Source of the DNA: an uncultured Oxalobacter sp.
Lineage (GTDB): Bacteria; Pseudomonadota; Gammaproteobacteria; Burkholderiales; Burkholderiaceae_D
Length of the DNA: 64,000 bases
Direction: 5' to 3'
Assembly: GCA_934401755.1 (NCBI GenBank)
Contig: CAKRSU010000003.1
Coordinates: forward strand, 1 to 64,000
Both the position numbers and the translations under genes were made by a program. The notes under the pieces were generated by a model, which was not told the origin of the DNA, searched no databases, and worked only from the letters and a program-made list of their open reading frames with translations. Below are positions 39,553 through 49,242 of the stretch, in pieces. The number at the start of each line of letters is the position of its first letter. Within the stretch, counting starts at the first letter, position 1.

Positions 39553-40308
39553 TCAAAAACGCAATTTATATCCCTTTTGCAGTAAATGTAAGGTGAATAC
39601 TGCAAAAAAGCAAAAAAATATGCTGACTATCATTAAACTTACCCAAGGATTAACATCTGAACACCCAAAAAAACCATACCGAAAGCCATCCACTAAATAA
39701 AAAAATGGATTAAATTCTGACACATATTGCCAAAATTGAGGTAATGAATGAATCGAATAAAAAACACCCGATAAAAATGTTGCGGGTGTTATTAAAAAAT
39801 TCTGAAATGTCGATAATTGTTCATAACGCTCTGCCCAAATCCCAGCAATAATTCCCATTGTTCCGAGTAACCCTGCCCCTACAAATCCAAAAAAAAGAAT
39901 CCACAACAATGAATAAACAGAAGGCGTAATAAATAACGAAGTAACCACAAAAACGCCTATTCCAACGATGAAACCTCGGAAAATAGCCGCCAACATATAA
40001 GCTAAATAGATTTGTATCGGCGATGCAGGTGACAGCAGCATAAAAACAATACTACCGTTTATTTTTGCTTGTATTAAAGATGATGAGGAATTCGCAAAAG
40101 TATTTTGTAATAACGTCATCATTACAAGACCCGGAACTAAAAATGCCGTATAAGAAATTCCCGCATATACCTGAACATAATCATTTAACGCATTACCAAA
40201 AATAAGCATATACAATAATGACATCATGACAGGCGCTGTCACCGTTTGCGTAGAAACTTTAAGAAAACGTTTAATCTCTTTATTTAATAACGTTTTAAAT
40301 ATTGTCAT
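39553..40308 (-). CDS. ABC-2 type exporter permease
   Basis: This inner-membrane permease of the ABC-2 family has six hydrophobic segments. MTIFKTLLNKEIKRFLKV is the usual amphipathic start, and the C-terminal part contains the conserved FLSGVFYSIHSLPQFWQ loop. It pairs with the ATPase upstream and resembles YadH of E. coli. The substrate is unknown; its place between mla and murA suggests an envelope role. ATG 40308 is listed; ATG 40335 overlapping the ATPase end is an alternative. Confidence 0.88.
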   Translation of the reverse strand: MTIFKTLLNKEIKRFLKVSTQTVTAPVMMSLLYMLIFGNALNDYVQVYAGISYTAFLVPGLVMMTLLQNTFANSSSSLIQAKINGSIVFMLLSPASPIQIYLAYMLAAIFRGFIVGIGVFVVTSLFITPSVYSLLWILFFGFVGAGLLGTMGIIAGIWAERYEQLSTFQNFLITPATFLSGVFYSIHSLPQFWQYVSEFNPFFYLVDGFRYGFFGCSDVNPWVSLMIVSIFFCFFAVFTLHLLQKGYKLRF

Positions 40309-40318
40309 CATCTCAATC

Positions 40319-41230
40319 TTAATTCTTTTGGACATCCATCATCTGCAAAAAAACATCTTCAAGATCGGGTTCTTGAACTTGAAGGTCTTTAATAACAACC
40401 TGATGATGACGAAGTTCAGATAAAATGTTCTCAATATCTGAATATTGATGGATTTTGATAACCCATTCTCCTTCACTATGAAGGGCATTACGATGCAGCA
40501 CTAAAGGTTTTAAAGTATCAGGTAAATCCCCTTCAATTTGCAAAAAAAGACGCGGATCGGAAGCTTGATGAATCAATGCTGCCGTAGAATCCAATGCGAC
40601 AACTTGACCATTTTTAAGCATAGCAATGCGATTGCACCAAGTCTGAGCTTCTTCTAAATAATGCGTCGTCAATACAACCGTATGCCCATCTTGATTAAGA
40701 CGACCGATAAACTGCCATAAACTTTGGCGCAGTTCAACATCAACACCTGCCGTTGGTTCATCTAATACAATAACAGGGGGCTTATGAACTAATGCTTGAG
40801 CGACAAGAACTCGACGCTTCATTCCTCCCGATAATTTGCGCATATTCACATTGGCCTTATCCATTAAACCGAGATTAAACATAATTTCATCAATCCAATC
40901 ATCATTTTTTCTCAGACCAAAATACCCGGACTGTATACGCAACATTTCACGGACTGTAAAAAATGGATCAAAAACAATTTCCTGAGGAACAACCCCTAAC
41001 ATTTTTCTTGCATCACGGTAATGATGAACAACATCATGTCCCATAATACGAATATATCCATTATTTGCACGAGCAAGCCCCGCCATAATAGAAATCAACG
41101 TGGTCTTTCCTGCGCCATTTGGTCCTAAAAGTCCAAAAAACTCCCCTTGTTCTATCGTTATGGAAACATCATTTAAAGCATGGAGCGTTTTGTAATACTT
41201 ATGAATATGGGAAATTTCTATGGCATTCAT
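40319..41230 (-). CDS. ABC-2 type exporter ATP-binding protein
   Basis: This ABC ATPase has Walker A GPNGAGKTT (about residues 36-44), Q-loop, signature LSGGMKRR, Walker B VIVLDEPTAGVD and switch His in LTTHYLEEA. It resembles YadG. The frame continues upstream to 41284 but that part crosses the mla terminator, so ATG 41230 (303 residues, MNAIEISHIHKYY) is the real start. It powers the permease encoded next. Confidence 0.92.
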   Translation of the reverse strand: MNAIEISHIHKYYKTLHALNDVSITIEQGEFFGLLGPNGAGKTTLISIMAGLARANNGYIRIMGHDVVHHYRDARKMLGVVPQEIVFDPFFTVREMLRIQSGYFGLRKNDDWIDEIMFNLGLMDKANVNMRKLSGGMKRRVLVAQALVHKPPVIVLDEPTAGVDVELRQSLWQFIGRLNQDGHTVVLTTHYLEEAQTWCNRIAMLKNGQVVALDSTAALIHQASDPRLFLQIEGDLPDTLKPLVLHRNALHSEGEWVIKIHQYSDIENILSELRHHQVVIKDLQVQEPDLEDVFLQMMDVQKN

Positions 41231-41254
41231 AAAAGACTTTAAGGCCTTTAAATA

Positions 41255-41279
41255 AATAAGAAAAGCCGCCAAAGGCGGC
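41255..41279 (-). terminator. Terminator of the mla operon
   Basis: GCCGCC/GGCGGC (41265-41270 with 41274-41279) forms a compact GC stem 5 nt after the mlaB stop, followed on the minus strand by TTTTCTTATT. It separates mla from the ABC exporter-murA-his unit and shows that the extended ATPase frame is not translated. Confidence 0.85.
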
Positions 41280-41284
41280 AACAT

Positions 41285-41563
41285 TTAGGCAACATCAGCA
41301 CGTTTTACAAAATTCAACAATGCGGTCACTCCATACAAATCAGCAAGATTAATGAGACCAGAAGGTGCATTGATGAAACTGATCTTTTTCCCCATTTTTA
41401 CTGCTGCACGCTGCCAAGCAACAATAACCGCAACACTTGCCGAATCTACTTGAGTAAGCGCCCCAAGATCATATTCGCACTCACCCTGTGCAACGGCATC
41501 AAGCCCTTCTTTTAGAAGGGCTTTAGCATTCGTAAAATTAAGCGCTGTAACAGCAAAAGTCAT
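41285..41563 (-). CDS. mlaB: Mla phospholipid transport, STAS-domain protein MlaB
   Basis: MlaB is a cytosolic STAS-domain subunit that stabilises the MlaFE transporter. The 92-residue protein has the conserved LTQVDSASVAVIVAWQR helix start with the Ser/Thr pair of STAS domains. It is last gene of mlaFEDACB, directly before the terminator. Confidence 0.9.
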   Translation of the reverse strand: MTFAVTALNFTNAKALLKEGLDAVAQGECEYDLGALTQVDSASVAVIVAWQRAAVKMGKKISFINAPSGLINLADLYGVTALLNFVKRADVA

Positions 41564-41579
41564 ATCGATCCCAGTTTAA

Positions 41580-42182
41580 TTAGTGGCCGTTCTTTTTAGC
41601 CAAATTAGCAATCAGACCATTAATTCCTGATTTCTTAATAATACCTGTGAACTGTGTTTTAAATGATGATGAAATTAACCAAATATTGGCAAAATTAGCA
41701 TCGAAAATTTTCCAACTACCTGAATTAGTCGTTAAACCAAAATACAAAGGCGTACTTGTCCCATTATTAACGATTCGTGCTGGAACTGTAGCGGTATTAT
41801 TGGAATTATAGCTTGCAGCATACACATCCATTGTCGTTTTGCCATTGATTTTACCCAGTGCTTTGGAATACGTACGGATTAATAATTCCTTAAATTCTGA
41901 AGTAATCCGACTTTTTTGTGCACTACTTGCTTGATACCAATATTGTCCACATGCCACAGAAGCCGCCGATTCAAAATCAATATAAGGAGCAATATTATGG
42001 CGAACAAGTTGATTAATCTGCGCTGATGAAAGACCATTCGGTGAATTCTTTGCCGCTGAAAGCACACTCTGCTTAATCGCATTGACAACACCATCTGGCG
42101 TATTCTGCGCCTGTGCGATTGTCGAGATTCCCAAAAAAAACATGGCGATCAGCGCCAGAAACCATTGTCTTAAACTTTTCAT
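41580..42182 (-). CDS. mlaC: Periplasmic phospholipid-binding protein MlaC
   Basis: MlaC carries lipids between the outer-membrane MlaA and the inner-membrane MlaFEDB complex. A signal peptide (residues 1-25, cleavage after AQA) precedes the Tol/Ttg2D domain, with family segments RTYSKALGKINGK and WKIFDANFANIWL. At 200 residues it is normal. Confidence 0.93.
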   Translation of the reverse strand: MKSLRQWFLALIAMFFLGISTIAQAQNTPDGVVNAIKQSVLSAAKNSPNGLSSAQINQLVRHNIAPYIDFESAASVACGQYWYQASSAQKSRITSEFKELLIRTYSKALGKINGKTTMDVYAASYNSNNTATVPARIVNNGTSTPLYFGLTTNSGSWKIFDANFANIWLISSSFKTQFTGIIKKSGINGLIANLAKKNGH

Positions 42183-42214
42183 TTTCTACCTACTTTTCCT
42201 TTTTCAACAATCAA

Positions 42215-43075
42215 TTATTTGACTGGTTCTTTTACAGAAGAATCGCCTTTTGATTCGACAGGCGACTCCGTAACAGGAATTGATGGCGCTGCCGCATCAA
42301 CTGGTACTGCTTCAGGCGCTTTGTCTGGTGTTTTAGGAAGCGCATTAGAGGCAGGATTAATAAATGGATCTGATGTTTGAGTTTCCCAAGCTGCTGCGAC
42401 TCGACCTTCTATCATTGCCTGACGACGCTGTAAATAAGCATCTCTTCTAAACTCATATTTATCTAGCGCTACTTCATCCACAAAATCCGAAGCATCCAAT
42501 AAATTAGCGCGATAATTTATGGCACGCAAAACAACCCCAATATTACGAACGCGAATTTTCCGAACATAAGACCATGGATCTCCATACCATTCTGCTGGTA
42601 AAGCAATGGTATCTCGAACGGTAGAATCACCTAAAATGGGCAAAACAACATAAGGGCCTGAGCCGACCCCCCAAACACCTAATGTCTGACCAAAATCAGC
42701 TTCTTCTTTTTCAATTCCCAACTTGGTTGCCACATCAATAAGACCACCAATCCCAAAAATAGTATTAGCCGTAACACGAGCAAGATCTTTAACCCCACGT
42801 TCACCTTTCCCCTGCATAAAGTGATTGGCAGAATACCAAATATCTCGAATATTACCGAAAAAATTAGTAATCCCATCACGAGCAGGCTCCGGAACAACTG
42901 TTGCGTATCCTTTTGCAACGGGTCTATAGACATAATCGTCAAATCCTTCATTAAAGGAAAACATCGCTCGGTTATATCCTTCAAAAGGATCATTTTGAGA
43001 TTCCGCCATGGCATGTCCTGACACCAAAGGCAAAATAGCGATAAGAGCAGCGAATAGTTTGGCAAAACGATTCAT
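42215..43075 (-). CDS. mlaA: Outer-membrane phospholipid-asymmetry protein MlaA (VacJ), without lipobox
   Basis: MlaA removes misplaced phospholipids from the outer leaflet. The core is clear: NDPFEGYNRAMFSFNEGFDD after the signal peptide, then NFFGNIRDIWYSANHFMQGK and GIGGLIDVATKLGI. E. coli MlaA is a lipoprotein; here the signal peptide ends LVSGHAMAES and has no Cys, so a signal-peptidase-I cleavage after AMA is predicted and the protein should not be lipidated. A Pro/Ala/Glu-rich tail of about 50 residues follows the domain. ATG 43075 has an AGGA 8 nt before it; GTG 43081 is an alternative. It sits between mlaD and mlaC, as in betaproteobacteria. Confidence 0.92.
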   Translation of the reverse strand: MNRFAKLFAALIAILPLVSGHAMAESQNDPFEGYNRAMFSFNEGFDDYVYRPVAKGYATVVPEPARDGITNFFGNIRDIWYSANHFMQGKGERGVKDLARVTANTIFGIGGLIDVATKLGIEKEEADFGQTLGVWGVGSGPYVVLPILGDSTVRDTIALPAEWYGDPWSYVRKIRVRNIGVVLRAINYRANLLDASDFVDEVALDKYEFRRDAYLQRRQAMIEGRVAAAWETQTSDPFINPASNALPKTPDKAPEAVPVDAAAPSIPVTESPVESKGDSSVKEPVK

Positions 43076-43087
43076 AATCACGATCCT

Positions 43088-43561
43088 TTATTCTGTCGCT
43101 TTAGAGGCAACCAATGCATCAATCAGTTTTTCAAGCACCATAGCATCATCTGATCGAACAACTTCATCACCTGCGACTAAATTGGGATGCTCAACAGAAG
43201 GATCCCCTGGTTCAACTTCAAGACCAATATACTGTTCTCCTAATAATCCTGACGTCAGTATTTTGGCACTGGTTCCATCCTTTGGAAAAGCATATTTTCC
43301 CTGAAGCTCAAGCGTTACAACGGCACGATAATCGTTACTATCAAAAGCAATATCAGAAACACGTCCCACAACAACACCCGCACTTTTAACAGGAGCTCGT
43401 GGTTTTAAGCCACCAATATTGCCAAATTTGGCAGTGACTGAATACGTTTTTTCAAATGAAAAAGAACTCATGTTGCCCGCTTTTAATGCAAGAAACAAGA
43501 GTGCAACGGCACCTAGTAAGACAAAAAGCCCAACCCAGATGTCAAATGATTTGCGTTGCAT
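43088..43561 (-). CDS. mlaD: Mla transporter MCE-domain protein MlaD
   Basis: MlaD is an inner-membrane-anchored periplasmic protein whose MCE domains form a hexameric ring around the lipid channel. One membrane helix (residues 8-25) is followed by the MCE domain (YSVTAKFGNIGGLKPRAPVK, GVVVGRVSDI). At 157 residues it is slightly shorter than E. coli MlaD (183). A GAGG ribosome-binding site precedes the ATG. Confidence 0.94.
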   Translation of the reverse strand: MQRKSFDIWVGLFVLLGAVALLFLALKAGNMSSFSFEKTYSVTAKFGNIGGLKPRAPVKSAGVVVGRVSDIAFDSNDYRAVVTLELQGKYAFPKDGTSAKILTSGLLGEQYIGLEVEPGDPSVEHPNLVAGDEVVRSDDAMVLEKLIDALVASKATE

Positions 43562-43637
43562 ACCTTACCTCTATCTTTGCTTTAGCTTCAGAATTTAGAT
43601 GCTCATTATAAAAGCGAAATCTCTTTATCTGAAAAAT

Positions 43638-44411
43638 TTAATTAAACATTAAAGCTGTCATGATGAAATCCAGCCACAAAACCAACAAGGATGACAATAC
43701 AACGGTACGAGTCGTTGCACCAGACACTCCTTCTGGCGTAGGTCTAGATTCATAACCTTGATATAACGCCATAAAAGTCACCGCAAAGCCAAATACGATA
43801 CTTTTAATAATGCCGTTACCAATATCTGCCCAAACATCAACACCAGATTGCATCTGTGACCAAAAAGCCCCATCATCAACACCAATTAATGTCACCCCAA
43901 CAATATAACCGCCCAAAATCCCGGCAGCATTAAAAAGAATTGACAATATTGGCATCGCAATAACCCCCGCCCAAAAACGAGGCGCTAGAATACGCCTAAT
44001 AGGATTAACAGCCATCATTTCCATCGCCGTCAATTGTTCACCAGCTTTCATCAAGCCAATTTCTGCAGTCAACGATGTTCCTGCTCGCCCTGCAAACAAC
44101 AATGCAGTAACAACAGGTCCCAGCTCACGTGTTAACGCCAATGCCACTAAAATACCTAATGCTTGTTCTGACCCATAACGAACTAATACATAGTATCCTT
44201 GAAGTCCAAGCACAAAACCGACAAATAAACCAGAAACACAAATGATAATAAACGAACGATTACCAATATAATAAATCTGATCAATAATCAAACGAGGTCT
44301 TGCTAACAAACGGAAAAATACTTGCACAACTGCGCAAAATAACCGTGTTGCATACCCTATATTTGCAATGATTTGCCGAGTTTTATACCCTAGCTGACTC
44401 AGCATATTCAT
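43638..44411 (-). CDS. mlaE: Mla transporter permease MlaE
   Basis: MlaE is the permease of the MlaFEDB complex in the inner membrane. It has five hydrophobic segments, with LGPVVTALLFAGRAGTSLTAEIG as the family hallmark (about residues 92-114). At 257 residues it is full length. Its ATG overlaps the mlaF stop (ATGA), and a 76-nt gap follows before mlaD. Confidence 0.95.
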   Translation of the reverse strand: MNMLSQLGYKTRQIIANIGYATRLFCAVVQVFFRLLARPRLIIDQIYYIGNRSFIIICVSGLFVGFVLGLQGYYVLVRYGSEQALGILVALALTRELGPVVTALLFAGRAGTSLTAEIGLMKAGEQLTAMEMMAVNPIRRILAPRFWAGVIAMPILSILFNAAGILGGYIVGVTLIGVDDGAFWSQMQSGVDVWADIGNGIIKSIVFGFAVTFMALYQGYESRPTPEGVSGATTRTVVLSSLLVLWLDFIMTALMFN

Positions 44412-45211
44412 GATGTTTTCTCCAATCCTAAATCAACGCCAATTGGCTCACCAGGATAATGGAATGCAACAGGCCCATCCATTTCTGCATGCACAAACTG
44501 ATGAACATATGGACTCGCAGATTTTGTCATTTCTTCTGGTGTTCCATGCGCTAAGATTTTTCCTTCCGATAAAAAATACACATAATCAGCAATCGAAAAA
44601 GTCTCAGGCACATCGTGAGAAATCAATACTGTTGTGGATTGTAAAACATCATTTAATTTTCTGATAAGATTAGAGGTGATGCCCATTGAAATCGGATCAA
44701 GTCCGGTAAATGGTTCATCATAAAGAATTAATTGGGGATCTAATGCGATAGTGCGAGCAAGCGCAACGCGTCTTGCCATCCCCCCAGATATTTCAGAAGG
44801 CATCAACCATGCTGCACTGCGAAGTCCAACAGCATCAAGCTTCATTAAGACCAGATCACGAATTAATTCTTCGGGTAAATCCGTTTGCTCACGTAATGGG
44901 AAAGCGACATTGTCAAAAACCGACAAATCGGTAAACAATGCCCCATACTGAAACAACATCCCCATTCGTTTTCGCTGTTGATACAATTTAGCCGTATTTT
45001 CAACCGCTAAACGTTCTCCTCCAACAATCACTTCACCCTTTTGCGGTGTAATTAATCCTCCTAATAATCTGAGAATCGTCGTTTTTCCTGACCCAGAAAT
45101 GCCCATAACAGCAATGACTTTCCCTTTTGGGAAAGTCATATTTAAGTCAGAAAGAATCACACGATCGCCATAACCAAAGGTCAAATCATGTATTTCAGCA
45201 ATATTGGACAC
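44408..45211 (-). CDS. mlaF: Mla transporter ATP-binding protein MlaF
   Basis: This ABC ATPase of the phospholipid transporter has Walker A GISGSGKTT (about residues 37-45), signature EISGGMARRVALAR, Walker B LILYDEPFTGLD and switch His in LISHDVPET. At 267 residues it is full length. It is first gene of the mla operon; its promoter should lie in the 80-nt gap before ettA. Confidence 0.95.
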   Translation of the reverse strand: MSNIAEIHDLTFGYGDRVILSDLNMTFPKGKVIAVMGISGSGKTTILRLLGGLITPQKGEVIVGGERLAVENTAKLYQQRKRMGMLFQYGALFTDLSVFDNVAFPLREQTDLPEELIRDLVLMKLDAVGLRSAAWLMPSEISGGMARRVALARTIALDPQLILYDEPFTGLDPISMGITSNLIRKLNDVLQSTTVLISHDVPETFSIADYVYFLSEGKILAHGTPEEMTKSASPYVHQFVHAEMDGPVAFHYPGEPIGVDLGLEKTS

Positions 45212-45293
45212 GGTATAACTCGTCTTTACGATACCAAATTTTCATTTTAACCCGCAGTATCTTAAAAAATAAAACATTTTTGTAAGATTTTAT

Positions 45294-46964
45294 TTATGAG
45301 CGAGAAACTGGTTTATAACGTAATCGTTTGGGTGCCGCACCTGCTTCTCCTAAATGTTTACGTTTATCGGCTTCATATTCCTGATAGTTCCCTTCAAAGA
45401 AAGTTACGCGAGAATCTCCTTCAAAGGCAATGATATGTGTTGCGATGCGATCAAGGAACCAACGATCATGCGAAACAACAATCACAGTTCCAGCAAACTC
45501 AAGTAATGCGTCTTCCAATGCACGTAATGTTTCGACATCCAAGTCATTAGAAGGTTCATCTAGCAATAGAACATTGCCACCTTGCATGAGTGTTTTTGCC
45601 AAATGAAGCCGTCCCCGTTCACCACCTGACAAAGTACCCACCTTTTTCTGTTGATCGCTTCCCTTGAAATTAAAGCGCCCTAAATAGGCACGAGCATGCA
45701 TTTCAAACTTACCAACCGTAATTAAATCATTTCCATCGCTGATTTCTTCAAATATTGTCTTATCATTGGATAGAAAAGCTCGAGACTGATCAACCATAGC
45801 CATTCGAACGGTTTTGCCGATCAAAATTTCGCCAGAATCAGGTTGTTCTTTCCCAGCAATCATTTTAAACATAGTGGATTTACCCGCACCATTAGGTCCG
45901 ATAACCCCAACAATTGCACCTGCTGGAATAATAAAGCTCATGTCATCAATTAACAGACGATCGCCAAATCCTTTGCTGACATGCTTAAATTCAATGACAT
46001 CATTTCCTAAACGTTCTGCAACAGGAATAAAGATCTCCTGTGTTTCATTTCGTTTCTGATATTCATATTCAGATAACTCATTAAAACGTGCCAGGCGAGC
46101 CTTACTTTTGGCTTGACGACCTTTAGGATTTTGACGAACCCATTCTAATTCTTTGGCAATCGTTTTTTGACGAGCTGATTCTTTTTGCTCTTCTTGTTTT
46201 AAACGAAGACTTTTTTGATCAAGCCATGAACTATAATTTCCTTTCCAAGGAATGCCATGTCCACGATCCAATTCCAAAATCCATTCGGCAGCATTATCCA
46301 AAAAATAGCGATCATGCGTAATAGCCACCACTGTCCCTGAAAAGCGATGCAGAAATTGCTCCAACCATTCAACGGATTCCGCATCCAAATGGTTAGTGGG
46401 TTCATCTAGCAACAACATATCTGGCTTAGATAACAATAACCGACACAAAGCCACCCGGCGCTTTTCACCCCCGGATAACACCCCAATTTTTGCATCCCAC
46501 GGTGGTAATCGTAATGCATCCGCCGCAATTTCCATTTGTTGCTCAATATTGTTACCATTTCCTGCGGCAACAATCGCTTCAAGTCTTGCTTGTTCCGCAG
46601 CTAACTTATCAAAATCAGCATCTGGTTCTGCATAAGCCGCATAAACCGCATCTAATTGTTTTTGCGCTTCTAATACATCTCCTAATCCTTGCGCAACAGC
46701 ATCACGAACGGTTTGCTCAGGATCAAGTTGAGGCTCCTGTGGCATATAGCCAATTTTTAATCCAGGCATTGGACGAGCTTCGCCTAAAATATCCTTATCC
46801 ACGCCCGCCATAATTTTAAGTAAAGTCGACTTCCCTGCGCCATTAAGCCCAAGCACCCCAATTTTTGCACCGGGGAAAAAAGATAATGAAATATCTTTTA
46901 AGATCTGTCGTTTGGGTGGCACGACTTTGCCAACTTGGTTCATTGTAAAAACATACTGAGCCAT
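45294..46964 (-). CDS. ettA: Energy-dependent translational throttle protein EttA (ABC-F)
   Basis: EttA is an ABC-F protein that binds the ribosomal E site and gates early elongation by the ATP/ADP ratio. Two ABC domains are visible, with Walker A GLNGAGKST and GPNGAGKST and signatures LSGGEKRR and LSGGERGR; the arm and linker (WVRQNPKGRQAKSKARL) fit EttA. The frame runs up to 47087, but ATG 46964 has AGGA 8 nt before it and gives MAQYVFTMNQVGKVVPPKR and 556 residues, as in E. coli (555). Confidence 0.96.
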   Translation of the reverse strand: MAQYVFTMNQVGKVVPPKRQILKDISLSFFPGAKIGVLGLNGAGKSTLLKIMAGVDKDILGEARPMPGLKIGYMPQEPQLDPEQTVRDAVAQGLGDVLEAQKQLDAVYAAYAEPDADFDKLAAEQARLEAIVAAGNGNNIEQQMEIAADALRLPPWDAKIGVLSGGEKRRVALCRLLLSKPDMLLLDEPTNHLDAESVEWLEQFLHRFSGTVVAITHDRYFLDNAAEWILELDRGHGIPWKGNYSSWLDQKSLRLKQEEQKESARQKTIAKELEWVRQNPKGRQAKSKARLARFNELSEYEYQKRNETQEIFIPVAERLGNDVIEFKHVSKGFGDRLLIDDMSFIIPAGAIVGVIGPNGAGKSTMFKMIAGKEQPDSGEILIGKTVRMAMVDQSRAFLSNDKTIFEEISDGNDLITVGKFEMHARAYLGRFNFKGSDQQKKVGTLSGGERGRLHLAKTLMQGGNVLLLDEPSNDLDVETLRALEDALLEFAGTVIVVSHDRWFLDRIATHIIAFEGDSRVTFFEGNYQEYEADKRKHLGEAGAAPKRLRYKPVSRS

Positions 46965-47279
46965 GAAATTGTTCCTGTTTTTTACTGGGAAAAGGATAAA
47001 TATCTGACTTTTCCGAATGATCAAAAGATTGAAAATAGCATGAGGAAGAAACTTCTGCAAATGTGTTTTCAAAACAATTGCCATCATTCACACAAAATCG
47101 ATTTAATTTTTTAAAGACAAGACACTTGCCTACAGACATTCATAAAAAAAACGAAATGAAATGTTAATTATCAAATAACTCTATTTGCTTGATTTAACTT
47201 AAAATAGACTATATTTAGTTGCATTTCGCGGCAGTTTGTCCTATTGTTGATATCTTTGAAAAAGAAATAAGGTGTTTCA
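46965..47279. other. Divergent promoter region between ettA and kup
   Basis: These 315 nt carry the promoters of two divergent genes. I see no gene, repeat or terminator in it. An AAGGTG Shine-Dalgarno (47269-47274) directly precedes the kup start at the right end. Confidence 0.5.
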
Positions 47280-49160
47280 TTGTCCCTCCAACCTACAAAA
47301 CATAACATCGTTGCGATGACAATTGCCGCTGTGGGAATTGTTTACGGCGACATCGGAACAAGCCCTCTTTACACCATGAAAGCTGTTTTTGGTGAAGGAA
47401 ATGGACTTGCACTTATCCCAGAAAATATCATTGGAATTGTCTCACTCATTATCTGGGGACTCATTTTGGTTGTCGGAATCAAATATGTCTACTTTATGCT
47501 AAAAGCAGACAATCGTGGTGAAGGTGGAATTCTTGCATTACTGGCACTTGTTCATAATTCTTTACCAAAAGGCCGACCACTGAGATATCGGATTCTACTA
47601 TTGATGGGTGTTTTCGGCGCTTCTCTATTTTATGGCGATAGCGTTATTACACCTGCTGTTTCCGTTTTATCTGCCATGGAAGGATTTGAAGTTGCAACGC
47701 CATTTTTTAAACCTTATGTTGTCCCCCTTGCGATTATCATATTAGGTATTCTTTATTCCATTCAATCTAAAGGAACAGAAGGCATTGCAAAATGTGTCGG
47801 ACCCCTAATGCTTTTATGGTTTGGTTCATTAGCGGCAATGGGTATTGTTAATATCATTCGCACTCCCATGATCCTTCATGCAATTAACCCTTGGTTTGCG
47901 ATCAAATTTATCAAAATGAATCCTGGCATTGCATTTATTGCTTTAGGGGCCATCGTACTCGCCTTAACTGGTGCTGAAGCACTTTATGCTGATATGGGAC
48001 ATTTCGGACCTATGCCAATTCGTTATGCATGGCTCATTATTGTTTTCCCTTCACTAGCAATTAATTATATGGGACAAGGTGGACTACTCATTGCAAATCC
48101 TGCTGCAATTGTGAATCCTTTCTTTCAACAGTTGGGAACCTGGAGCATTTATCCACTTATCGCCTTATCAACAGTTGCTGTTGTTGTCGCCTCTCAAGCA
48201 ACGATTTCTGGTGCTTTTTCAGTAACACGCCAAGCAATCGGTTTAGGTTTATTACCACGAATGAAAGTGGTTCATACTTCTGAATCTGAAATTGGGCAAA
48301 TTTATATGCCAACAGTTAATTGGCTACAAATGATTGTCGTTTTAATTGCTATTTTGCTATTTAAATCTTCAGATAATCTTGCAGGTGCCTATGGTATTGC
48401 GGTAACAGGAACAATGACAATTACGACGCTTTTACTGTTTTTTGTCATGCGTCATTATTGGAAACGTAATATTTTCTTATCACTAACACTGGTCACTTGT
48501 TTTTTCTGCGGAGATATTTTCTTATTCAGTTCCAACGTGATTAAAATTGCAAATGGAGGATGGTTTCCATTGGCACTTGCTACAACACTATTTGTTCTCA
48601 TGCTGACATGGCGACGTGGGCGCAGAATTCTTGAAAAAAATCTAAGTCTTCATGCCGTTCCATTAAAAGCCTTTTTGGAAACTTTATTTATTTCTCCGCC
48701 GCAACGTGTATCAGGAACGGCCGTTGTCCTTAAACGTGATAATGACGGGGTTCCTCAAGCACTTTTACATAATCTGTCTCATAACAAGGTCATTCATGAA
48801 CGTGTGTATTTCCTAACCGTTCATACTCGTGAAGTCCCATGGGTCCCGCCTTGGGAACGTATTAAAATCTCGGACCTTGGCAATAATTTTTGGACAATTG
48901 ATGTTTATTATGGATTTAAAAATGAGCCAGATATTCCAAAGGTTTTGGAAGAATGTAGTCAATATGGACATCATTTTAATCTAATGCAAACATCATTTTT
49001 TGTATCTCGCCTATCATTAGTCCCATCAAAACAATCTTTGATGATGCATTGGCGTGAACATTTGTTCATTTGGATCACTCGCAATGCCCGTAGTGCCATT
49101 GATTTTTACCAAATTCCGACAAACCGAGTCATCGAATTAGGAACAAGGCTTGAAATTTGA
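47280..49160 (+). CDS. kup: Low-affinity potassium transporter Kup
   Basis: Kup is an inner-membrane K+ symporter of the KUP/HAK family. AAVGIVYGDIGTSPLYTMK (about residues 16-34) is the family hallmark, twelve hydrophobic segments follow, and the last 150 residues form a cytosolic tail. At 626 residues it matches E. coli Kup (622). The start is a TTG at 47280, supported by AAGGTG five bases upstream and by the usual 12-15 residues before the first helix. Confidence 0.95.
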   Translation: MSLQPTKHNIVAMTIAAVGIVYGDIGTSPLYTMKAVFGEGNGLALIPENIIGIVSLIIWGLILVVGIKYVYFMLKADNRGEGGILALLALVHNSLPKGRPLRYRILLLMGVFGASLFYGDSVITPAVSVLSAMEGFEVATPFFKPYVVPLAIIILGILYSIQSKGTEGIAKCVGPLMLLWFGSLAAMGIVNIIRTPMILHAINPWFAIKFIKMNPGIAFIALGAIVLALTGAEALYADMGHFGPMPIRYAWLIIVFPSLAINYMGQGGLLIANPAAIVNPFFQQLGTWSIYPLIALSTVAVVVASQATISGAFSVTRQAIGLGLLPRMKVVHTSESEIGQIYMPTVNWLQMIVVLIAILLFKSSDNLAGAYGIAVTGTMTITTLLLFFVMRHYWKRNIFLSLTLVTCFFCGDIFLFSSNVIKIANGGWFPLALATTLFVLMLTWRRGRRILEKNLSLHAVPLKAFLETLFISPPQRVSGTAVVLKRDNDGVPQALLHNLSHNKVIHERVYFLTVHTREVPWVPPWERIKISDLGNNFWTIDVYYGFKNEPDIPKVLEECSQYGHHFNLMQTSFFVSRLSLVPSKQSLMMHWREHLFIWITRNARSAIDFYQIPTNRVIELGTRLEI

Positions 49161-49205
49161 TTTTATGGCTTTTTAAATAATGTCGAAACGAAAGTGAAAA
49201 TCTTT

Positions 49206-49242
49206 TAAAAACCGGAATGATCCATTCATTCTGGTTTTTTTA
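49206..49242 (+). terminator. Terminator of kup
   Basis: A stem of about 13 bp, AAACCGGAATGA paired with TCATTCTGGTTT with one G-T pair, ends in six T about 45 nt after the kup stop. It is a good intrinsic terminator on the plus strand. Confidence 0.85.

Noticed and set aside
41231..41284. Extended start of the ABC exporter ATPase
   Set aside because: It would translate through the GC-rich terminator of the mla operon; ATG 41230 fits the family.
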